Of a stretch of 36,852 nucleotides of DNA, positions 1 through 7,205 are shown piece after piece. How positions within the stretch are numbered: position 1 is the stretch's first letter; each line of letters begins with the position of its first letter. Source of the DNA: a virus; IMG/VR virus record IMGVR_UViG_3300020596_000066, positions 1 to 36,852 of that record; one strand, given 5' to 3'. The position numbers and the translations under genes were made by a program. Under the pieces are notes generated by a model. It worked only from the letters and a program-made list of their open reading frames with translations, was not told the origin of the DNA and searched no databases.

Positions 1-21
1 ACTTGGACGGGCGTCTGGGCC

Positions 22-50
22 ATCTTACAGGTGATAACCTATTTGGTCAA
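22..50 (-). promoter_or_regulatory. Sigma-70-like promoter firing left out of the window
   Basis: On the minus strand TTGACC (45-50) and TAAGAT (22-27) are separated by 17 bp. The spacer carries AGGTTATCACCTGT, nearly identical to the spacer of the promoter at 5376-5404. It overlaps the last codons of the 39-449 gene. The gene it would drive lies outside the window. Confidence 0.6.
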
Positions 51-449
51 CTGTTTTTCGGCCAAGCGGAGAATCGCTCGTTTCTTCATTTCCCACGACT
101 GTCGCTTGAAATGGAAACCGATACGAATTTCGAGTTCCTCAATCGAGGCCCCATATCGGGCTTCTAGGGACTTCGCGAAAATGCCATCATCCGAACAGGG
201 ATTCAGATGATACGGGGGGAGACTGAAAAGTTTCCGCAGATCGTCTTCAAGAGCGCCATCGAGGGTGCTTTTGAGGAAGTATTCCCCAGCGGTGATCGCC
301 GCACGCACCCCCGGGACGGTCAATCCGAACACGGTGGCGAGGTCCTTCTCGGACCATTCCGGATGGTTCTTTTGAGCTTCAAACGCGACGATGCAACGGT
401 TCTTCCCGTATTTCTCGTCGGCGCGTTTCGCGGCGGTTTCGGGTTTCAT
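39..449 (-). CDS. Hypothetical protein, possible helix-turn-helix
   Basis: This 136-residue protein is not recognised. It is charged and helix-rich. A segment near residues 30-52 (WSEKDLATVFGLTVPGVRAAI) has the spacing of a helix-turn-helix, so DNA binding is possible but unproven. The ATG at 449 is used; no strong Shine-Dalgarno sequence is visible. It has its own promoter at 514-542 and ends in a TAG that overlaps the next leftward promoter. Function is unknown. Confidence 0.7.
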   Translation of the reverse strand: MKPETAAKRADEKYGKNRCIVAFEAQKNHPEWSEKDLATVFGLTVPGVRAAITAGEYFLKSTLDGALEDDLRKLFSLPPYHLNPCSDDGIFAKSLEARYGASIEELEIRIGFHFKRQSWEMKKRAILRLAEKQLTK

Positions 450-513
450 CAGATACTCGATTGGAGAGATTTTCGGACTGCTTCACCCCAACTGGGGTCG
501 GGTCCGTAATTGA

Positions 514-542
514 AATATACCGGGATCAACCCCGTGGGTCAA
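514..542 (-). promoter_or_regulatory. Sigma-70-like promoter for the 39-449 gene
   Basis: Minus strand TTGACC (537-542), 17 bp, TATATT (514-519). The -35 box contains the TGA stop codon of the upstream 539-697 gene. The predicted start lies about 58 nt before the ATG at 449. Confidence 0.65.
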
Positions 543-697
543 GCCCGAAACCAACAATAAATCCAATACCAGAATGATTTTTGAGAACGCAAAACCACAA
601 TCTCCGCGCGGAGTTTCTGGTTTTCCTCTTCCAGTTTGCGAATCCGGTTCAAGGAGGAAGTCAATTTCGTGAATACACTGCGGGGATTCTGAATCAT
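539..697 (-). CDS. Small coiled-coil protein with hydrophobic C-terminus
   Basis: The ATG at 697 is chosen because AAAGGAGAAAGTCA precedes it, giving 52 residues. Residues about 18-38 (LNRIRKLEEENQKLRAEIVVL) have heptad leucine/isoleucine spacing typical of a short coiled coil. The last residues (FWYWIYCWF) are aromatic and hydrophobic and could touch a membrane. It resembles small phage lysis or scaffold-type proteins only in general form. No family is recognised. Confidence 0.6.
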   Translation of the reverse strand: MIQNPRSVFTKLTSSLNRIRKLEEENQKLRAEIVVLRSQKSFWYWIYCWFRA

Positions 698-744
698 TGA
701 CTTTCTCCTTTCATGTTCCATCTATGTACACGAGGAGAACTACA

Positions 745-960
745 ATGGCAAAGATTTACGGACAATCCATCACGGTGAACGTGCAGAAACTAGCCGCGAA
801 GAACGCGCCTCTGGTGGCGATCCTTCGCGAGGGCGATCAGGAATTGATCGAGGGGATTCTCAACGAGGCTCTGATGGAAACCGGAGCCATCGTTGAGATC
901 GAGGTCATCACCGATCCCTATGAGGTGTTTCCGGAATCACCGAAAAAGAAATCCAGCTAG
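745..960 (+). CDS. Hypothetical small protein
   Basis: A 71-residue protein starting at the ATG at 745, preceded by AGGAGAACTACA. It diverges from the 539-697 gene. The sequence is mildly acidic with a lysine-rich tail (SPKKKSS) and suggests a compact alpha/beta fold. It sits 10 nt before the next rightward gene, so the two probably form one transcript. Function is unknown. Confidence 0.7.
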   Translation: MAKIYGQSITVNVQKLAAKNAPLVAILREGDQELIEGILNEALMETGAIVEIEVITDPYEVFPESPKKKSS

Positions 961-970
961 GAGAACGAAA

Positions 971-1195
971 ATGACCACCACAATCAAAGTGACCTCGCAC
1001 AACTATCCGGCCCGTGTCGAAACAATTGATACCTACGGGGACAATCCATCGATCATATTGGACGCTCGCATCCTCACGCCCGAGGATGGAGAACAGACAT
1101 TCTACTGCACGACAAGCCGGGAGCTTCGCATCACCGATCTAGAATACGATGATCCGCTTGTCTTGGAGGACAAGAAGCGCCGGGATCAAACCTAG
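971..1195 (+). CDS. Hypothetical small protein
   Basis: A 74-residue protein from the ATG at 971, preceded by TAGGAGAACGAAA. That Shine-Dalgarno overlaps the stop codon of the preceding gene, which suggests translational coupling. The sequence is rich in beta-forming residues. It converges on the 1202-2995 gene with only 6 bp between the two stops. No family is recognised. Confidence 0.7.
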   Translation: MTTTIKVTSHNYPARVETIDTYGDNPSIILDARILTPEDGEQTFYCTTSRELRITDLEYDDPLVLEDKKRRDQT

Positions 1196-1201
1196 TATCC
1201 C

Positions 1202-2995
1202 TTACTTCACCGGGCGCTTCAAACGGCTCGTCACATAGTCATGAACGTCACGCTTGTGCCAATTGGCCTCGCCCTTGGGCACGACCAGTCGGACGGGCTT
1301 GTCCCCTTGATTCCGAAGCGTACGCATTTCCGCGTTCGCATCTTCTAGGTTGTCCGCATCGAAATGATGAGCGTATCGGCCATCATCGTTCTTGAAGAAA
1401 ACACTGTGGTAATTCTTGTTCTTCCCCTCGGTCTCTTCCTGCTTCGCCTCTGCCAACTCGGACAGATCAACGCGAACCTTGATCGCAGAGCCCAAGATGG
1501 ACTCCAAACCACCATCGCCGAGTGAGACAACCGCCTGCGTGCCATAGATGGAACTGATACGTCCCTCGTAGAGGACCCCGTTCTTCTCCCACGAGAGACG
1601 ATCACCCACCGAGTGAGATTCCTCTATGGAATTTTCCCTCTCGTGTTCCTCGTAGCGGCGACCGAATTCCTTGAGATTATCGTCGATGTCCTTGAGCATG
1701 ACGTTGACGTTGCCACGGGTTCCGCCGTAGAGATACTGTCCGCCGATCTGATCCGCACGGTCCAACTCGGACACGTCCAGACCATGACGCCCGGTGTACC
1801 AACGATACGTATAGGTGTTGTCCGCGAACGCAGAGACGATCAACGTGAGCAACCCACCGATGTCCGGAGACATCACAATCGGAATCGCATAATTCACATC
1901 CGACCAGCGCCACGAGCCACCGACTCCAGCGTGCCCACCGAATCGCTTGATCACCCGAGCGGACAGGGAGGTGGCAAGCTTCTCCATGGGGGAACTCATT
2001 CCCACCGGAGCCACGGCTTCGACGAATTTCTTCATCTCGCCCACGAACTGCTGCATCTTCTTGTTCGGCGTGGTCGGAGAACGCATCGCGGCTTTCTCAC
2101 GCTTCGCATGACGTGCCTCGTGCACGTCCATTTCGCGATCCACCCCGGCTCCGCGTTCACTGATCGTGACCGAACGCTCGTCGTCGGAAATCTTGTAGTC
2201 CATGTTCAGGTGATGTGCTACGGCATCCATACGGGAGAGCAAACGTCGATCCATAGGCTTCGCGGTCTTCGACGCCAACGTGTACGATCCATCGGGATTC
2301 TTCGTGGTCGAAACCCCGAGCGCGCCCCATGCCATCTTCCCCATGGCATCATCCAAGCCCACGGGAACCATGGGATGAACCGACCGCGCAGAGGGATCAA
2401 CCTTATTCATGTCCATACCCGGGAGATGATCGATTGCCTTGTCCCTGACCGCATCAACGGCGGTGTTGATCTTACCAGAGACGAATTCCTTCGCCCGGTT
2501 TAGGTGATCACCAATAGCTTCTTTCATGTCGTCCCCCTTGCGTACCTTATCCGTTATAGATTGAGCCTTTTTCATATCACCCCGGTGAATCGCCTTGGCC
2601 CACTTCTTCCCCGCCCGCTCGATGGAAGTCTTCTTTTCCGTGATCGGACGACCCCCGGTGAAAATCGATCCCCTCGTGGTGGTCTTCCGCCCAAGTGGTT
2701 GTCCAGAACTGGCTATTGCTCCGGCCCCGACCGCTCCCGCGCTGGCATTCTCCGTGATCGGCTGAATCACATACGTTTGAGTATGGTAAGTCTTACCTTG
2801 CACGATCTTGTCCAAAATCTCACTCAACTCCGTGGGTTGAATATCGGGATGTTCCTGCACGAACTGTTCCCAAGTGAAACGCTGCCCGTGTTCGGCTTCC
2901 ATACTCGCTTGGCTTCCATACTCTCCCGCGCCGGGAAGTTCCTTCACGAACACATCGGGATCGTTGTTCAACGAATCGGGAATATCGGGGTTCAT
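1202..2995 (-). CDS. Large hypothetical protein, possibly virion-associated
   Basis: A 597-residue protein of unknown family. The N-terminal third is charged, alanine/glycine-rich and probably flexible (residues about 80-105 include SAGAVGAGAIASSG). The middle is rich in DVHEARHAKRE-type helices. Residues about 455-495 (VGDRLSWEKNGVLYEGRISSIYG) look like an SH3-like or Tudor-like barrel. Size and composition fit a virion or internal head protein, but no motif proves that. Its start overlaps the stop of the 2992-3633 gene by 4 nt, so the two are translated from one message. Confidence 0.75.
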   Translation of the reverse strand: MNPDIPDSLNNDPDVFVKELPGAGEYGSQASMEAEHGQRFTWEQFVQEHPDIQPTELSEILDKIVQGKTYHTQTYVIQPITENASAGAVGAGAIASSGQPLGRKTTTRGSIFTGGRPITEKKTSIERAGKKWAKAIHRGDMKKAQSITDKVRKGDDMKEAIGDHLNRAKEFVSGKINTAVDAVRDKAIDHLPGMDMNKVDPSARSVHPMVPVGLDDAMGKMAWGALGVSTTKNPDGSYTLASKTAKPMDRRLLSRMDAVAHHLNMDYKISDDERSVTISERGAGVDREMDVHEARHAKREKAAMRSPTTPNKKMQQFVGEMKKFVEAVAPVGMSSPMEKLATSLSARVIKRFGGHAGVGGSWRWSDVNYAIPIVMSPDIGGLLTLIVSAFADNTYTYRWYTGRHGLDVSELDRADQIGGQYLYGGTRGNVNVMLKDIDDNLKEFGRRYEEHERENSIEESHSVGDRLSWEKNGVLYEGRISSIYGTQAVVSLGDGGLESILGSAIKVRVDLSELAEAKQEETEGKNKNYHSVFFKNDDGRYAHHFDADNLEDANAEMRTLRNQGDKPVRLVVPKGEANWHKRDVHDYVTSRLKRPVK

Positions 2996-3633
2996 CGGGC
3001 AAGTCCCTCTACTACGAATTGTTCATCCGATCCGGGAGAGATATTTCGAAACGTATCCCGCCGGGGCGGCATGACCGAGAAGAATTGATCGATCTCGGTT
3101 TCCAGATCGTATCGAGAACCAGTCACGCCTTCACGACCAGCACGGTCTACCAAATAATCACGGAGATCATCGACCGACTCAAACACGTACTTCCCGGATT
3201 GGGTGACATTGCCGTAGATCACCTCTAGTGTGGGCGTGACCGATTCCAATTTCGTATGCACGGAACGAACCCACACCAGTCGCTCGTTATCCAGACCACG
3301 ACTGGGTCCACCGGACTGTTCCAGATCGTACTTTCGCAAAATCGGCATCACCCGGGGCAACCACGCATCACTCGGGAGGAGGATTGCGAACCCGATTTTG
3401 GTGAACCAACGCCGTAGAATCATCTTCCCTTCGCGCTCGTTGAAATCCCTGATCAATTTAAGGCCGAGTTCCTCCGAGGTCTTCGGGGGAGCCTTGGGCG
3501 GATCATCCGGCAACAGGCCCATGAATTTCTCATTCAAGGCGGGAAACCCAATTTTTCGTCCAGTCAGGGCCTCAAGCTCTCGAATCACAGTTTGTGAGAG
3601 ATCATAAGGATTAGGCAAACGGGTTCGTGACAT
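2992..3633 (-). CDS. Hypothetical protein
   Basis: A 213-residue protein, not recognised. It begins MSRTRLPNPYDLS at the ATG at 3633 and is mostly alpha-helical with a proline-rich linker around residues 42-52. No Shine-Dalgarno is present. Instead the ATG directly follows a run of Ts that ends a terminator-like hairpin. A TAAATA motif sits in the hairpin loop 22 nt upstream and may be the promoter. Its stop overlaps the start of the 597-residue gene. Confidence 0.7.
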   Translation of the reverse strand: MSRTRLPNPYDLSQTVIRELEALTGRKIGFPALNEKFMGLLPDDPPKAPPKTSEELGLKLIRDFNEREGKMILRRWFTKIGFAILLPSDAWLPRVMPILRKYDLEQSGGPSRGLDNERLVWVRSVHTKLESVTPTLEVIYGNVTQSGKYVFESVDDLRDYLVDRAGREGVTGSRYDLETEIDQFFSVMPPRRDTFRNISPGSDEQFVVEGLAR

Positions 3634-3635
3634 AA

Positions 3636-3680
3636 AAAATGCTCCAACTTGGGGTATTTAGCCCCCGAGAGCATTTTCTA
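3636..3680 (-). terminator. Terminator hairpin with a TAAATA motif in its loop
   Basis: On the minus strand AAAATGCTC pairs with GAGCATTTT around an inner GGGG/CCCC pairing, followed by a T-run that touches the ATG at 3633. It would end the 3684-4307 transcript. The loop holds TAAATA (3655-3660), the motif seen upstream of many other genes here. Confidence 0.6.
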
Positions 3681-3683
3681 ATG

Positions 3684-4307
3684 TTAAATTTTATTGGTTT
3701 TACGCATCCGGAAGATTTCGCCCTTCAGGGTGTCACGACCGGGTATCGTTATCGTTGATCTGGAGAGAGCCATCACCATTACTGATGGCCTCATCGGTGG
3801 GTACCGCCCCCGGAAATGCCGAGGGGATGAACTCGTCCTGTGTCTCCACGAAACTCGTCCTGTGTCTCCACGAAACTCGTCCTGTGTCTCTTCCACGAAA
3901 ACCTTCACGGTTTGATCGTGAAGCTTGAACAACTGATGGGGATTGATCCACCAGTTACCACGACCATCATTGGGACACAGGCCGATATCCGGATCATCAT
4001 TGTAGTTGCGACCCACGTCGAAAGTGCCTACGCCGAGATCGATGATATCGCCCTTCTCCGGTTTCATCGGTGAAATCCCATGGAATATGTCACCGATGTG
4101 ACCACTCTCTCGTGCGGCCACGACTTCGACCGTGATGCGAACGCGCTTTCCCATGAGAGCCTTGGCGGCCTCACTTTCGAACGTGGGTAGCACTTTGTCC
4201 TTGGCGCTGTACGTCTCGCTTCCGCAATAGAAACGCCCATAGCGGTCCGAACGGCGCTCACTAGAATCCCACATAAAAATACCCGTAGCGATCAAAGTCT
4301 TGGTCAT
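3684..4307 (-). CDS. Hypothetical protein with repeat-shifted C-terminus
   Basis: A 207-residue product as read now. Residues 1-140 look like a compact beta-rich domain (MTKTLIATGIFMWDSSERRS onward). At about residue 141 the gene runs through three tandem 22-bp repeats (3830-3898). As 22 is not a multiple of 3, each added copy changes frame. With a single copy the frame would continue as ETQDEFIPSAFPGAVPTDEA and stop at TGA 3733-3735, with natural-looking codons. With three copies it reads an arginine-rich tail to 3684. The present tail is therefore probably a by-product of repeat expansion. Confidence 0.7.
   Translation of the reverse strand: MTKTLIATGIFMWDSSERRSDRYGRFYCGSETYSAKDKVLPTFESEAAKALMGKRVRITVEVVAARESGHIGDIFHGISPMKPEKGDIIDLGVGTFDVGRNYNDDPDIGLCPNDGRGNWWINPHQLFKLHDQTVKVFVEETQDEFRGDTGRVSWRHRTSSSPRHFRGRYPPMRPSVMVMALSRSTITIPGRDTLKGEIFRMRKTNKI
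3830..3898. repeat. Three tandem copies of a 22-bp unit
   Basis: Units begin at 3830, 3852 and 3874 (AACTCGTCCTGTGTCTCC...). The third unit carries three extra bases (TTC). The array lies inside a coding region and shifts its frame. Confidence 0.9.
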
Positions 4308-4468
4308 GGTGGGTCTCCTTCGTTTTTATTCGATATTGGCGAGCACATCCGTGGCCGTGTTATAAGCTCGAAAGCCCCGATTGGGGTCAGGTTGTCGAGA
4401 ACCCCCATGAGACCTTTGAGAGCCGATGCCAACTCTTCGATCAGGGCGTCCTTCGCATCATCGTTCAT
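4304..4468 (-). CDS. Small hypothetical protein
   Basis: 54 residues from the ATG at 4468, preceded by TTGGAGATTCAAT. The N-terminal half (DDAKDALIEELASALKGLMGVL) is a clear amphipathic helix. It overlaps the upstream 4458-4862 gene by 11 nt and its stop overlaps the next start (ATGA), so it sits in a tightly coupled leftward operon. Function is unknown. Confidence 0.6.
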   Translation of the reverse strand: MNDDAKDALIEELASALKGLMGVLDNLTPIGAFELITRPRMCSPISNKNEGDPP

Positions 4469-4862
4469 ATTGAATCTCCAATGGTTCGGTACGAGCCTGA
4501 GGAGGACTGCTCGTGGTGTTCGTGAAATCGCTGTCCGATGCGAATTCCGAAACTTTGCCGAGGACGAGGAAATCGTTCCACAATTCGAGGCCGCTGCACC
4601 GGGGAGCGAAGTTTCGGATGAGCATCGCGACCACGAAGAAAACGCTGCCGACGCCGACCAGAATGGGCGTGGTGAACGCCCCAACAAGTACGACTGCGAC
4701 CCCCACGAGGGTCACCCCCAAGGAGAACTGGATCACCGAGGGGTTCGCGACCATCCACGGATCGTTCACGATGAAGAATTCCTCACCTCGGCGATTTTGC
4801 ACCACCGAAAGCCCCCCCACGGGGGCCAAACGCTTGAAAAGTTCTATCCGCTCGGCGTTCAT
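4458..4862 (-). CDS. Membrane protein with two transmembrane helices
   Basis: 134 residues from the ATG at 4862, which overlaps the stop of the upstream gene (ATGA). Residues about 43-63 and 66-82 are strongly hydrophobic and form two transmembrane segments with a short turn. A soluble N-terminal part of about 40 residues includes an RRGEEFFIVNDP beta segment, and the C-terminal tail is polar. It could be a superinfection-exclusion or lysis-related membrane protein, but nothing specific supports that. Confidence 0.65.
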   Translation of the reverse strand: MNAERIELFKRLAPVGGLSVVQNRRGEEFFIVNDPWMVANPSVIQFSLGVTLVGVAVVLVGAFTTPILVGVGSVFFVVAMLIRNFAPRCSGLELWNDFLVLGKVSEFASDSDFTNTTSSPPQARTEPLEIQYER

Positions 4863-5368
4863 GTGATTCCCTTCTCGACGAAATCCACGCTCTTCGTCGG
4901 GGCGTGGCAATCCTTATAATTCGGGCAGCCGTAGAATTCACCCGACTTGAATGTGCTTTTCTTTTTGATCATCATCCCGGCGCAATTCGAGCACGACTGG
5001 CGCATCCCTCGGGCGTAGAGGTCGCGGATACGATCCCGTGTATTAGGCATCGCGTTCAGCGTGCGAAAGGCCGTCTTCTTCGCGCCCTTGATCGGCACGC
5101 CATCGGGGAATCGATCCGTCTTGAATGCGGTGTTGAGAAGCTGAATCCGGATCGCATCGGTACCGACTTCGCGGGTCCGATCCTCACCTAGAGCAATGCT
5201 GGAATAAACCCGGACCATCGCGGGGAACTTCCGACCCGACTTCCCCACCACGGGGATGTCATAAACGGATTCGTAAACCCCCGGAATGACCTTCTTCTCA
5301 GCCGGAATACCCGTGGCCTTGAAAAAGGCTTCAATTTCTTGAGTGGTGAAAGCGACGTATGTTCCCAT
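4859..5368 (-). CDS. Protein with topoisomerase-type zinc ribbon
   Basis: 169 residues from the ATG at 5368. An upstream in-frame ATG at 5380 is rejected because it lies in the -10 box of the promoter at 5376-5404. The C-terminus has CSNC, then GEFYGCPNYKDC, the four-cysteine pattern of the zf-C4_Topoisom family seen at the end of bacterial topoisomerase I and in some nucleases. The N-terminal 115 residues are not recognised but include basic patches consistent with nucleic-acid binding. The transcript would start at or within a base or so of the ATG. Confidence 0.65.
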   Translation of the reverse strand: MGTYVAFTTQEIEAFFKATGIPAEKKVIPGVYESVYDIPVVGKSGRKFPAMVRVYSSIALGEDRTREVGTDAIRIQLLNTAFKTDRFPDGVPIKGAKKTAFRTLNAMPNTRDRIRDLYARGMRQSCSNCAGMMIKKKSTFKSGEFYGCPNYKDCHAPTKSVDFVEKGIT

Positions 5369-5375
5369 GACCCAG

Positions 5376-5404
5376 AACATACAGGTGGTAACCTATTATG
5401 TCAA
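5376..5404 (-). promoter_or_regulatory. Sigma-70-like promoter, leaderless, -35 shares a stop codon
   Basis: Minus strand TTGACA (5399-5404), 17 bp, TATGTT (5376-5381). The TGA of TTGACA is the stop codon of the 5401-5727 gene. The A of ATG 5368 is 8 nt past the -10 box, predicting a leaderless message. The spacer matches that of the promoter at 22-50. Confidence 0.7.
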
Positions 5405-5727
5405 ACCTTTTCTTCCCGATACACGTAAAGGGGAATTTCCGGCGTCAATTTGACTTGTCCAAGGAGCTTCCCATTGGGAAACTTAGATTTCAACAACCCA
5501 ATATCCGTATGAATCTGAAATCGAACCAGAACCCGGTTCTCCCGGAGACCCGCCTTGGACGGGATTCCCGAACAAACGAGAATTCGTCGCATTTTACGCG
5601 TGATATCCTCGATCTCGACCTCTTCCACCTGAAAGCTTTTCAGGCTCGAACTCAGGTGTTTGATCACCGTCACCGGAGCAGGGAATGAGGCAAGACCTTG
5701 AATGTCAAGACGGAAAACGGGTACCAT
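5401..5727 (-). CDS. Hypothetical protein
   Basis: 108 residues from the ATG at 5727 (MVPVFRLDIQG). The in-frame GTG at 5733 lies against the -10 box, so the ATG is preferred. The sequence alternates strands and one basic helix (DITRKMRRILV) and is not recognised. It follows the GatB/YqeY-like gene but has its own promoter. Confidence 0.65.
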   Translation of the reverse strand: MVPVFRLDIQGLASFPAPVTVIKHLSSSLKSFQVEEVEIEDITRKMRRILVCSGIPSKAGLRENRVLVRFQIHTDIGLLKSKFPNGKLLGQVKLTPEIPLYVYREEKV

Positions 5728-5733
5728 ACCCAC

Positions 5734-5761
5734 TATATATGGTAACCGTTTCCGAAATCAA
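5734..5761 (-). promoter_or_regulatory. Sigma-70-like promoter, leaderless, -35 shares a stop codon
   Basis: Minus strand TTGATT (5756-5761), 16 bp, TATATA (5734-5739); TATAGT with an 18-bp spacer is an alternative. The TGA in the -35 box is the stop of the 5758-6195 gene. The ATG at 5727 is 7 nt beyond the -10 box. Confidence 0.65.
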
Positions 5762-6195
5762 CTATTTTTTCTAAGGACTTCGGTAATCACGGTTTGGGCG
5801 AGTTTTCCGTCGTACTGGCCCAAGTGGTTCGTCCTCAGATGCTTCATTACTGGCCCAATTTGGACCGTAGGATCGGTTTCCAGAAGTTTGACCACCACGG
5901 CACGGATATCATCCGCGCTCATCTGCTGGGGCAAATAAGCCCCAAGAATGGTGATCTCCCGAAGAACCTTCTCCAAGGCTTCACCGGGCGGGTAAAGGAG
6001 TTTGTTATCCTCGGCGGTTTTGAGGAACTTGCGGATGGTTTGGAGGACTTCTTCGTCCGTGGTCTCCCGATTTCCCTTGTTCTTTCCCACCGCTGCGGAT
6101 TCCGCAAGCAACGAGGTGAGCACTTCCCGGCGGTTCACATCATGTGCCTTTCGCGCGGCCAACTGATCCGCCCGAAGCTTCTCCATCATGGTCAT
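5758..6195 (-). CDS. GatB/YqeY-like protein
   Basis: 145 residues, the usual size for the YqeY family (about 150). The N-terminal helical domain (residues 1-95) has the family pattern of a basic first helix, a DVNRREVLTSLLAE segment and TTDEEVLQTIRKFLKTAEDN. The C-terminal part ends in a small helical domain like the tail of GatB. Bacterial YqeY resembles the tRNA-binding tail of the GatCAB amidotransferase, but its exact role is unsettled. Here it could act on tRNA, in keeping with the phage's other RNA genes. The ATG at 6195 overlaps the stop of the upstream gene. Confidence 0.75.
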   Translation of the reverse strand: MTMMEKLRADQLAARKAHDVNRREVLTSLLAESAAVGKNKGNRETTDEEVLQTIRKFLKTAEDNKLLYPPGEALEKVLREITILGAYLPQQMSADDIRAVVVKLLETDPTVQIGPVMKHLRTNHLGQYDGKLAQTVITEVLRKNS

Positions 6196-6593
6196 TGGTC
6201 GTCCTTTGTTTTCTCGGCTCTAAGGGCGTTTCGTTCAGCAATGGCGTAATCGTGGGAGGCCATCAAGAAACCAATGGGATCGTTACCCCCACCGTTTCCC
6301 TTTTCGGAAAGGAACGCGGCTACACGAGCCTCGCACGGGGTGTACGGGTGCACGAGGATATCCCGATCTAGCGTTAGAGTGTAGCTGCTCCCCGGCTGTC
6401 CCGGGGCGTTACTTCGGGTGCATTCAAGTAAATGATCGGTGTGATGCGGACAGCGTTTGTTCCCACATTTACCGCAGCCGTAACTCCAACCCAGAATGTT
6501 GGGACGGAACAGCATGTGTTCCTCGTCCCCCAATGCACGCATTAGATCAATGCGTTCATCAACGCATTTCTCACAGCCACACATATCGCTCAT
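6192..6593 (-). CDS. Cysteine-rich hypothetical protein
   Basis: 133 residues from the ATG at 6593. The N-terminus holds two cysteine clusters (CGCEKC near residue 5 and CGKCGNKRCPHH near 44), enough for one or two zinc sites. The rest is helical and charged and is not recognised. A five-codon reading frame (MELIS, stop) starts at 6607, exactly where the promoter would start transcription, and its TGA overlaps this ATG. This gene may therefore depend on coupled re-initiation. Confidence 0.65.
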   Translation of the reverse strand: MSDMCGCEKCVDERIDLMRALGDEEHMLFRPNILGWSYGCGKCGNKRCPHHTDHLLECTRSNAPGQPGSSYTLTLDRDILVHPYTPCEARVAAFLSEKGNGGGNDPIGFLMASHDYAIAERNALRAEKTKDDQ

Positions 6594-6613
6594 GATATCA
6601 ATTCCATTCGGAA

Positions 6614-6642
6614 CAGATATCACTCAGGATGATTCGGGTCAA
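6614..6642 (-). promoter_or_regulatory. Sigma-70-like promoter, -35 shares the endolysin stop codon
   Basis: Minus strand TTGACC (6637-6642), 17 bp, TATCTG (6614-6619). The TGA stop of the endolysin gene (6639-6641) is part of the -35 box. Transcription would begin at the ATG of the MELIS minicistron (6607). Confidence 0.6.
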
Positions 6643-7181
6643 CCCGGAATTCGGAAATCATTGGCTCGATTTGTCCATCCATGAATAAAACGAGATTGGC
6701 TCGGGTTGTTCGCGACGATGGCGTTGTAGAAATTCTGACGCTCATCCTGATACGCGTTCACCATGGTGGTTTCACCAACCTGATCCAAACAGGTTTGAAC
6801 CGCCTTCAACGTGAACGGACCGAGGCCGCCGTCTACCGAGACCACACCACCCGCTCCGATCTTGTTGCAAAGCGTCTGCAACGACTTCACCGCACGACCG
6901 GGACCCGCATTGACGCCGAAGTCGAATACCGGACCCTGTAGACACTCGGGGAGCAAGTGAAACAAAGGCTGCTTGAAATACATGGTTTGATAAATTTCAA
7001 TCGCCTCTTCCCGGGTCAACGTCCGAACCTCGTCCTTACTGACCTGTCGCTTTCTCCACACACACAGTGTGGCTATAGTAATGCCGAATTTGGTAGCTGA
7101 ACCAAGATCGATTGGATCATCAGTATAAAGGTCGTGGCCTTCCCATTTCAGAGTTTTTGCAAGAATTTCATCAAACACCAT
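6639..7181 (-). CDS. Endolysin, GH108-type N-acetylmuramidase with peptidoglycan-binding region
   Basis: 180 residues, the standard size for the GH108/ZliS lysozyme family. The N-terminus has LKWEGHDLYTDDPIDLGSATKFGIT, which matches the family signature (EGG, DP, GG-T-GIT). Glu14 is the expected catalytic acid. The second glycine of EGG is His here and the later GG is GS, mild departures that may not matter. Residues about 110-150 resemble the PG_binding_3 region (VSVDGGLGPFTLKAV). It should cut peptidoglycan at the end of infection. No signal peptide is seen, so export would need a holin; a candidate lies at 11665-12114. The start follows CGAGGACTTCTAAA. Confidence 0.85.
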   Translation of the reverse strand: MVFDEILAKTLKWEGHDLYTDDPIDLGSATKFGITIATLCVWRKRQVSKDEVRTLTREEAIEIYQTMYFKQPLFHLLPECLQGPVFDFGVNAGPGRAVKSLQTLCNKIGAGGVVSVDGGLGPFTLKAVQTCLDQVGETTMVNAYQDERQNFYNAIVANNPSQSRFIHGWTNRANDFRIPG

Positions 7182-7194
7182 TTTAGAAGTCCTC

Positions 7195-7204
7195 GGTAAA
7201 TAGG
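7195..7204 (+). promoter_or_regulatory. TAAATA motif between divergent genes
   Basis: GGTAAATAGG lies 2 nt before the GTG at 7206. A second copy of the same ten bases lies on the opposite strand at 7251-7260, upstream of the endolysin. The pair may be divergent promoters of the TAAATA class discussed in the findings. Confidence 0.35.
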
Positions 7205-7205
7205 T

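Noticed and set aside
1613-3088. Long rightward reading frames opposite the 597- and 213-residue genes
   Set aside because: They are antisense shadows produced by codon bias. They lack ribosome sites, and the minus-strand genes overlap neatly and read as natural proteins.
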